In this document: positions 57,655-64,000 of the stretch, one piece after another | Layout of the letters: each line of letters begins with the position of its first letter | Numbering within the stretch: position 1 is the first letter of the stretch | Origin: Spizellomyces punctatus DAOM BR117 | Lineage: Eukaryota; Chytridiomycota; Chytridiomycetes; Spizellomycetales; Spizellomycetaceae | DNA: 64,000 nt | Direction: 5' to 3' | Assembly: GCF_000182565.1 (NCBI RefSeq) | Contig: NW_015971548.1 | Location: 210,212-274,211 of the forward strand | Program-made: the position numbers and the translations under genes | Notes under the pieces: model-generated | The model's database searches: none | Seen by the model: only the letters and a program-made list of their open reading frames with translations | Told to the model about the DNA's origin: nothing

Positions 57655-60600
57655 CTACGTCGCAGAACTCTCCACCATGGAGGCGGTTGCTTTAGAGTAC
57701 CTCGGCTTGAGGGTTTGGGCCACCAATGCTAAAAATGGCCTCATTTTCTCTTTGGAAGGAAACTCTACAATATGCGACGCTGTTTGGTCCGCCTTCATTT
57801 TCAAACTTAATCTGGTAGCAGAGTTACTCGACGTGGAAAATGAGCCGCTAGCGGCCGCGGACTCCGTTGTAAGAACATCTACAATTATCTCCGAGAGTTT
57901 GAAGGAGACCAGAACTTTGCTGCTCCTAACGCTCTCAAGGAAGAGGAGCAGGTCCAGTTCGCAGAGCGCGCATAGTGTGGCTGATTGCCATTGGGCACTA
58001 TGAAAAGAGTGGCGATTCAGTTTTAGGGAAAAAAAAAAAAAATAATGTATAAGCACGTATGTACCCAAAGCGGTCTTGCCGAAGCCCGACTTCACACACA
58101 GTCGGATGTACGGCGTGAACATGGAACGATGATACGTGTTCCGGATTCGACTTCCGTCTGACGCTGCGGAAGCGGTGACCGCCGACCTGAGCCCCCGACG
58201 TGCGAGAACCTTGACTGTCTGAATTCGCTCGCACCTTCCATACTTCTCTCAGGCGCGGGAGGAACAGAATTAGGCTTATACCTGTCGAAATGATGAACAT
58301 TATAAGACAAGTGAGCAGTCTCTGGGTTCCGCGTTCAGTGTCCGTCTGCATTGGCAAAATGTAGGCTGCTGGCACTGCAAAAATCATCAATATGGTTACA
58401 ATATAAATCGAAAAGCCGATGGTCTTGCTTTCTCCGAAACGATTGTACGCCTTGCGGGTGGCATAAGCGAGGAACAAGCAGAGGAAAAGCAAGAGAGCGT
58501 TGAAACAGTAGAGGAGGACAAGAAGGCCGGTGTATAAGCCCTTTTTCTCGGGAGCCACGCCGCATTCCTGGTAAATAGCTCCCGTTGTCGCGTTTTCGAT
58601 GGATACGACTACAGAAGGTGGCGCCAATGCAACCAATAGGCCTGTTAAAATCAACTCTGCAACGACAATCCCAAGGGTAGAGCCGATAAGGACAGAGTTG
58701 CGCGCGATGGAGATTCGGGTTTTCCGTTGATACCCGAATATAAGATATATGCGCCAGAGCTTCATCATCATCATTCTGCCAAATAAGCGCAGGATGATGA
58801 TAAGTTCTACATAAGCCAAATTCATTTCAAATGATGTACATACCCAAAGGCAGCTCCAAAGGCAACAGGCGGGAAGAACAGCCTGATTTTACAGGATGCA
58901 TCAGTTGGCATACCCGCGTAAGGAAGGATTCCAATGTTGCCAAGCAGACAGCCCATGAGAAGCACCCAGCAGCAGTTAGGGGCGATAGCTCTGATTTGAG
59001 GACGATGCCGTGCAAGAAACGTCAGGCACCACACTGCACAGACAATTAAAAGTCCGACAGCCATGAGACTAATGCAGATTATTCCAAAGGCATCGTTCTT
59101 TGCGAGACGATAGCCATCCGCTGCCTCGGAGCAGTCGCCCTTCTGATAATTGATAAATCCGGGATCACAAATGCATTGCGCGGCTGGATCTTGGAAAGGT
59201 AAATCGAGGAAACAGTGTCCGTGTTTGCATCCCGCTGAGGAGCCGATTGGAAAGTCGCAGTATGTCTGTCCGAACATAATCTGGTCGTTTTGTGTTAAAA
59301 ATTCGAGTATGTCAGTACCACGTTTGACCATCTCTGGTGTGAGTGGAGCGAAATTGTTCTGAATGGCGATGTCCTAAAGAAATGCACCGTGGAGAGAATG
59401 CGTCAATCTTCAGCGTTGCTGGCGCAATAAGTCATCATTGAACTACAACGTACACTTCCGCGAGTCAAAGTCCAGTACAAGTATCGCAATGTCCATCTTG
59501 CAGTCAGAATGTCTGATCCAATCGCGTTATTGCGTAGAACATAGTTGGTGTACACTGTGATGGGGTATGCTTGTGGATAGGGTGTGTCGATAGTGTCGCT
59601 TGTGGAGCTACTATTCACGTTACTTGACATGGCAGCCTGAAGGTGTCATAATCCTGAGTTTCATGGCTCATTACCAGCAGGCTGGTCACAACCTACCTGC
59701 ATCGATTGCCAAGTAGCCGTAACGATAGTTCCGTTACGGTTGATGATGTTGGCCACCCCTATACTGTTGGCCCCAGTCTTATTTGCCTTGTATATCTCAT
59801 TCTAATGAATGCGCCGTCTGGTCAGCACAGTCGCCTAAACAACCTTGCGAAGAACAGCATGGATAGCTAGGTGCTCACCAGGTCCATGTAAGAAATTGCG
59901 TATGGTATTGAGGCCACGAGCATTCCAACAGCCTCATTCGTGTTCGCCACGAACACCTGGGTACCATTGGTGATGTTATGCCAATTGACGCTGGAGCTAA
60001 TAGGTCCGGGAAAGCTTGGATCAAACGAATGCAGCGCCTTCACAAAGTTGGCCGTCGTTCCCGATCCAGGTTGACGGACCACCAGGGTGATTTTAGGCGT
60101 CGTCGCCGATGGTAACGCATTTGCAAGCGTCGGATTCAACACTTGAAGCGCCGGATCTGACCATGTGGTCAGCTTTCCACTAAAAATATCGGCAATGTTT
60201 TGACGACTCAAATTGAGAGGCTCGCTCAGCTGAGGTATCTGATAAGCTAGAGCAATGGCGCCGGCAACCGCGGGAAAGTACGTCACACTGGTATCGTTGG
60301 TGACCGGAGGGATATCGGAGCCCGAAAAAGCTAAACTTCCGGCTTGAAGCTGTGCCAAACCGACTGAACTACTGCTGGAAATGTAGGAGATCTGAACATC
60401 TGACCCTATGATTACTTGTTATTCAGGTTTTGTTATATGCAAGCTCTCCAGGATAGCAACGTAGCTCACCATGCTCCTTCAAAAATGATTGAATCCACTG
60501 TTCATAGAGACTTGAGGGAAAGCTAGCCCCACCGCCATAAACATCCACTGACGACCATGTCAGTGCGGCAATCTCTGCACGTTATTCTCTAAAGGCTTTA

Positions 60601-60980
60601 CCTCTGGCCCCAATTCCTGGTAATAAGGGAAGCAAGCCCATGATTACGACTAGCAATTTCTGCCATGGCGTCGTTGACATTCTCGCAGGTTATTAAGTGC
60701 ACAGAAGTGGTTAAAAGAACAGACGCCGGGTAATACGAGAATATAAATAAGAGTTGTTTGTATACACCCGGTTGGAGACACTGACACCATAGCTGACATT
60801 TACGCCAATATACCTCGCTCGGCAGACATGTGGATCTAGGTAATGATTCGCAGGGGCGTCTAACAAAACCGCCACTGCATCCCATGGTAAATAGTCACCC
60901 AGAGGATCGTTTGGATCGTTTGTATGGTCATTGTCGGAGTTTGAACATGTGGTGGCGCAGCGACAACAAATGGAATGCAT
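57655..60980 (-). CDS. Class C GPCR with PstS-like phosphate-binding ectodomain
   Basis: Order from the N-terminus: a segment from ATG 60980 (MHSICCRCATTCSNSDNDHT; no clear signal peptide) with HYLDPHVCRARYIG; NDAMAEIASRNHGLASLITR; then a PstS/PBP-like domain starting VDVYGGGASFPSSLYEQWIQ. Its hallmarks are AGSLAFSGSDIPP, IFSGKLTTWSDPALQVLNP, VVRQPGSGTTANFVKALHSF and NTNEAVGMLV. An EGF-like cysteine segment follows (CKHGHCFLDL...CICDPGF). The 7TM_3 domain starts FGIICISLMAVGLLIVCAVW and includes KLWRIYLIF, then AYATRKAYNRFGESKTIGFS (GABA-B-like N/G-ESK before TM6) and LMIFAVPAAYIL. After a final intron (GTACAT to CATAG, about 58004-58065) the tail is Ser-rich, ending VESSAT at 57655. Likely a plasma-membrane receptor; ligand (phosphate or other anion) is inferred. 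Confidence 0.85.
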
Positions 60981-61188
60981 TCCATCCTGACTGAAAAAAC
61001 GGCGCCCTTTGCTCTATCACGTGATTCTCCTCGGCTCATCCTGACAAACGCTGACTGTCGTTCGCGCTTGCTGGCAAACCAGCGGATTACGACTTGCGTG
61101 CCATTGGCACTTTCCGGACGGACAACACACCAAAGAACGCACCCATCCTACAAGGTGATACGCTTCATCCGCATACAAGGTTGTCAAA
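60981..61188. promoter_or_regulatory. Divergent promoter, receptor/fatty-acid hydroxylase
   Basis: 208 bp between opposing starts. Contains the palindromic E-box TCACGTGA (core CACGTG at 61018-61023), about 40 bp from the receptor ATG. CACGTG is bound by bHLH factors such as Cbf1 and Pho4 in yeasts; the T on the 5' flank favours a Cbf1-type site. Regulation is inference. Confidence 0.5.
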
Positions 61189-62462
61189 ATGATGGGGGCT
61201 CCGAGAACTGTTACCTTTTCCCCGGAAGAAGTTGCACGTCACAACACTGCAAAGTCGGTGTGGGTTATCGTAAACAAAAAAGGTAAATTGCAAAGAGATG
61301 CGGCGGNNNNNNNNNNNNNNNNNNNNNNNNNNNNNNNNNNNNNNNNNNNNNNNNNNNNNNNNNNNNNNNNNNNNNNNNNNNNNNNNNNNNNNNNNNNNNN
61401 NNNNNNNNNNNNNNNNNNNNNNNNNNNNNNNNNNNNNNNNNNNNNNNNNNNNNNNNNNNNNNNNNNNNNNGGGGCCAAGATGTCACCAAAATTATGAAAG
61501 ACGAACTTGAACACCTTCACTCGGACGCTGCTTATGACATGCTAGAAACCTACTTTATTGGGGACCTTGCAACTGACGGCTCCGCTCAAAAACCCATAGT
61601 TCCCCTCGAGTCCGATAAGAATACGTCGACGCTCGGAAAGAAGGAGGCATTCATCGATGTGAGACAGCCGATGCTGGCTCAAGTTTGGACCAAGAACTTT
61701 AAAAAGGACGTTTACATGAAACAAGTCCATATTCCCCGGCACGTTAACTACTCTGCACCGATCTTTGGACACCCTGCTCTTGAGATGTTTACAAAGACGC
61801 CTTGGTGGGTCGTCCCCTTGGTGTGGACACCGCTTTGGGCGACATGCGTATACTATGCCATCGGAGCAGTTTCTCTTGCCGGGACACTCATGTTGGCCCC
61901 TATTGGCTTGCTGATTTGGACAATCATCGAATACACACTCCATCGGTTCCTTTTCCATGTCGATGACATCTTACCTGACAATAGATATGCGTTGACTGCT
62001 CACTTTTTGCTTCATGGAATTCATCACTATCTACCGATGGACAGGTATGCACTTGTTTTTCTCTCTGTTTTACCAAGCCCTCGGATAACTGAACCCTTCT
62101 TGTTCAGAATGCGGCTCGTCATGCCTCCAGCTCTATCACTTTTCCTCGCGGTATGGATATGGACGTTCTTCAACTCCTTCCTCCCCACGCCTATAGTATT
62201 GGGATTGGCAACAGGAACTATTCCAGGCTATGTTGGATACGACTTGATACATTGTAAGTTCTCGAAAGAAGTCTCATATTTGTGAGTGAACCTGTCTTAT
62301 AAAGCCTCCCCTTAAGATTATCTCCATCATGGTCGTCCTTTTGCTGCGCACCTTCGCGAAATGAAAACATACCATCTGGACCACCATTATAAGGACGCAA
62401 ATCTCGGATATGGAATTACTAGTAAATTATGGGATCGGGTCTTCGGAACCGTTCTGTATTAA
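61189..62462 (+). CDS. SCS7: Fatty acid 2-hydroxylase (Scs7/FA2H-type)
   Basis: ER di-iron enzyme that 2-hydroxylates sphingolipid fatty acids. ATG 61189 opens MMGAPRTVTFSPEEVARHNT, then SVWVIVNKK, the start of a cytochrome b5 domain. A donor GTAAAT precedes an assembly gap that hides the haem-binding HPGG. After the gap: GQDVTKIMKDELEHLHSDAA and ETYFIGDL, completing b5. The hydroxylase part has the histidine boxes EYTLHRFLFH, HFLLHGIHHYLPMD (intron 62047-62107 next), DLIHY...HHGRP (split by intron about 62255-62314) and YHLDHHYKDANLGYGI. It ends KLWDRVFGTVLY, TAA at 62460-62462. Membrane helices WWVVPLVWTPLWATCVYY and LMLAPIGLLIWTII. Complete apart from the gap. Confidence 0.92.
61307..61470. 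other. Assembly gap (164 N)
   Basis: Run of 164 N inside the cytochrome b5 part of the hydroxylase gene. The true length may differ. Confidence 0.99.
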
Positions 62463-62721
62463 ACACCCGCACGCCGCTTCTTTTATCGTAGATATATTTT
62501 TTTTGTACGCACAATCCACGGGCTTCTTATAGGGAAGTCCTTCTGATTGTTAATCTGAACACATTTAGAAATAATAGACTTTTGGTTTATACCACACGAT
62601 ATAGCGTGGCATACAAACGCTGGGTGATCCCAACGGAAATTTTCCGATTAGAGCTCACATGCCCTTACTTGGGCGAGGGTCTCTTGATGCATTCGGTTTT
62701 TACTAGTTATGTAGACACCGG
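62463..62721. other. Spacer
   Basis: 259 bp between two plus-strand genes. Nothing recognised. Confidence 0.4.
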
Positions 62722-64000
62722 ATGCACCGGACCGGGATGAGAAACATAGAAAAATCGATGGATTCATCACTTCATGCATGCCACAGCTCAGTCGAAGACT
62801 CAAGTAGAAGTGATCTGAACAATAATGATAACAAGCAGCCAGAGAGCTTCCCAGACATGGCCGCAATTCACCAGTCCACTGTTCTTGAACAGCAAAGAGT
62901 CTCACCCGATGAAATAACGGTCGGAATGCAGCTCTCAAAATCCTCCACTCCCCGTAGTTCAATAACTACTCAAAATCTGATCACAACGCACCCTTCGGCA
63001 TCAATCTCCACCATTGACACACCACCCCCTCGCCCTCCCACAGCGCGTGGCACACGTACCCGACCAGCGACGGCACTCCGCTTTTCACTCAGACCATACG
63101 CTAGCGAAGCATTTAATGGATTCCAAGCAAAGGACGTCCCTCCTCTCAAAAACGGCAGCCGGCCCGGTACAGGAGCGGCACTACGTGGTGGGCGAAAGTC
63201 CAAGATACACGAGAATCCCAGCACAACTTCCAGAAACTCCCTATCATCGAAAGCACCAAAGTTCCAGGTCCCTCATCCAACTCCGACACCCATCGCCATA
63301 CCCCTACCGCCGCTCCGTATCCGTAAAGGCAACCTAGGATTATCCAATAGAAACACATCTGCCATTGGAAGATATGAGGACCGATTAAAGGCTCTGGGAC
63401 TGACGAGAGCAGGGACTGAAGCACTTGGATGGGGGAATAGGGTGCTGGCTCTCCCAGGGGAGGGAGGGAGAGGCACGGAGAGAATTGGCGGTAGGTGACC
63501 TTGATTTGGCAAGACTGCCCAATTGCCATGACTGATCAGTCTCGGTTCTGTGATGGTACTCAGGCCTGGGTGAGGCTGTCTCTAGCACAACATTAGTAGC
63601 ACCGCCAGCCCAGACTCCGCGACCCCATCCAACGGCTCACTCATCTTTTCCACACTCTATGGCTGAAGTACTCCATCTCTTGCCCCGGCACCCCAGGTAT
63701 TTCGAACTCATGTGCTCGCTATCCAATATCTAACTATTGAAACATCAATCAGAGAAACCCCGCCGGCGTTTCTCTCATTGCCAACATCGACGCCTTTAAA
63801 CGAGCCTGCCACCCGGCACGGCTCCAACACTTCGTATAAGCAAGACACGAGCGTCTGTGTGCGGCCCGTTGCTGGCACTCATTTTTGGGCGTCCGACAGT
63901 GTATGTTCACAGATTTTTGGTTGGGTTCTGGTATCATACGGGTTGTTAATATGAACGATTGGTCACTTGCAGGAACGATTTGACCGGACGCCGTTTTGGA
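62722..64000 (+). CDS. Disordered Pro/Ser-rich protein, truncated at window end
   Basis: ATG 62722 opens MHRTGMRNIEKSMDSSLHAC (a second ATG at 62737). The protein is rich in Ser, Thr, Pro and Arg, e.g. TPPPRPPTARGTRTRPATAL. A possibly helical segment follows, RYEDRLKALGLTRAGTEALG. Likely introns are about 63494-63563, 63695-63751 and 63900-63972, with exons PRPHPTAHSSFPHSMAEVLH and TRHGSNTSYKQDTSVCVRPV. The frame is still open at the window end, so the 3' part is missing. No family recognised. Confidence 0.5.

Noticed and set aside
57626-58003. 125-codon plus-strand ORF
   Set aside because: It is the antisense of the receptor's last exon, which is supported by a GTACAT...CATAG intron and continuity with the 7TM frame.
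58004-58065. Lys/Phe-rich ORF end of the 7TM exon (FFFFFPKTE) as the true receptor C-terminus
   Set aside because: It reads through a poly-T tract that looks like an intron polypyrimidine tract before CATAG; splicing opens a longer Ser-rich tail.
1-64000. CRISPR arrays, IS elements, LTR retrotransposons or prophage
   Set aside because: No regularly spaced repeats, transposase, reverse transcriptase or terminal repeats were seen; the window is eukaryotic.

Overview
This window looks like nuclear DNA from an early-diverging, zoosporic (chytrid-type) fungus. The genes are compact, intron-rich and protein-coding, with mostly 50-120 bp GT-AG introns and 0.1-0.8 kb spacers. Fungal markers are an APSES/KilA-N transcription factor, an HSF-type factor and an Scs7-type fatty-acid hydroxylase. 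They occur beside genes that Dikarya usually lack but zoosporic fungi keep: a class C GPCR, a makorin, a CH-domain Rho GEF and a leucine-rich-repeat protein resembling the axonemal LRRC43 family. I assign no species. All exon joins were made by eye from frame continuity and splice consensus.

Layout. 0.1-2.3 kb: PSMD5-like proteasome assembly factor (-). 2.4-3.7 kb: a TATA box, a splice-donor-like site, a 236-bp higher-order tandem repeat and a coding-like frame broken by TGA codons. 4.3-6.6 kb: LRRC43-like protein (+). 6.9-8.5 kb: unrecognised protein with repeated M-P-x-I motifs (-). 9.0-12.9 kb: CH-DH-PH-WW-WW Rho GEF (-). 13.3-15.0 kb: makorin E3 ligase (-), divergent from PDS5 cohesin regulator (+, 15.8-22.5 kb). 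22.8-23.7 kb: Maf-like pyrophosphatase (-). 24.5-26.5 kb: ferric reductase/NOX-type oxidoreductase (+). 28.0-29.4 kb: intronless APSES plus GATA transcription factor (+). 30.8-31.8 kb: PQ-loop transporter (+). 32.1-33.1 kb: glycosyltransferase-like protein (-). 33.1-37.1 kb: nearly gene-free. 37.1-39.1 kb: HSF-type factor (+). 39.7-44.4 kb: P4-ATPase flippase (-). 44.5-47.0 kb: ICP55/XPNPEP3-type aminopeptidase (-). 47.3-49.7 kb: unrecognised acidic Ser-rich protein (-). 49.9-51.8 kb: aldehyde dehydrogenase (+). 51.9-53.8 kb: fumarase (-). 54.3-55.0 kb: two intron-containing tRNA-Asp genes (-). 55.4-57.1 kb: NEK-like kinase (+). 57.7-61.0 kb: PstS-like/EGF-like/7TM class C GPCR (-). 61.2-62.5 kb: fatty-acid 2-hydroxylase (+), with an assembly gap. 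62.7 kb to the end: a truncated disordered protein.

Most genes are housekeeping and do not form a pathway cluster. The strongest candidate for something little described is the receptor at 57.7-61.0 kb. A bacterial-type phosphate-binding (PstS) fold forms the ectodomain of a GABA-B-like 7TM receptor, which would suit anion or nutrient sensing by a motile zoospore. The APSES-GATA fusion factor is second. A TCACGTGA site lies in the 208-bp divergent promoter shared by the receptor and the fatty-acid hydroxylase.
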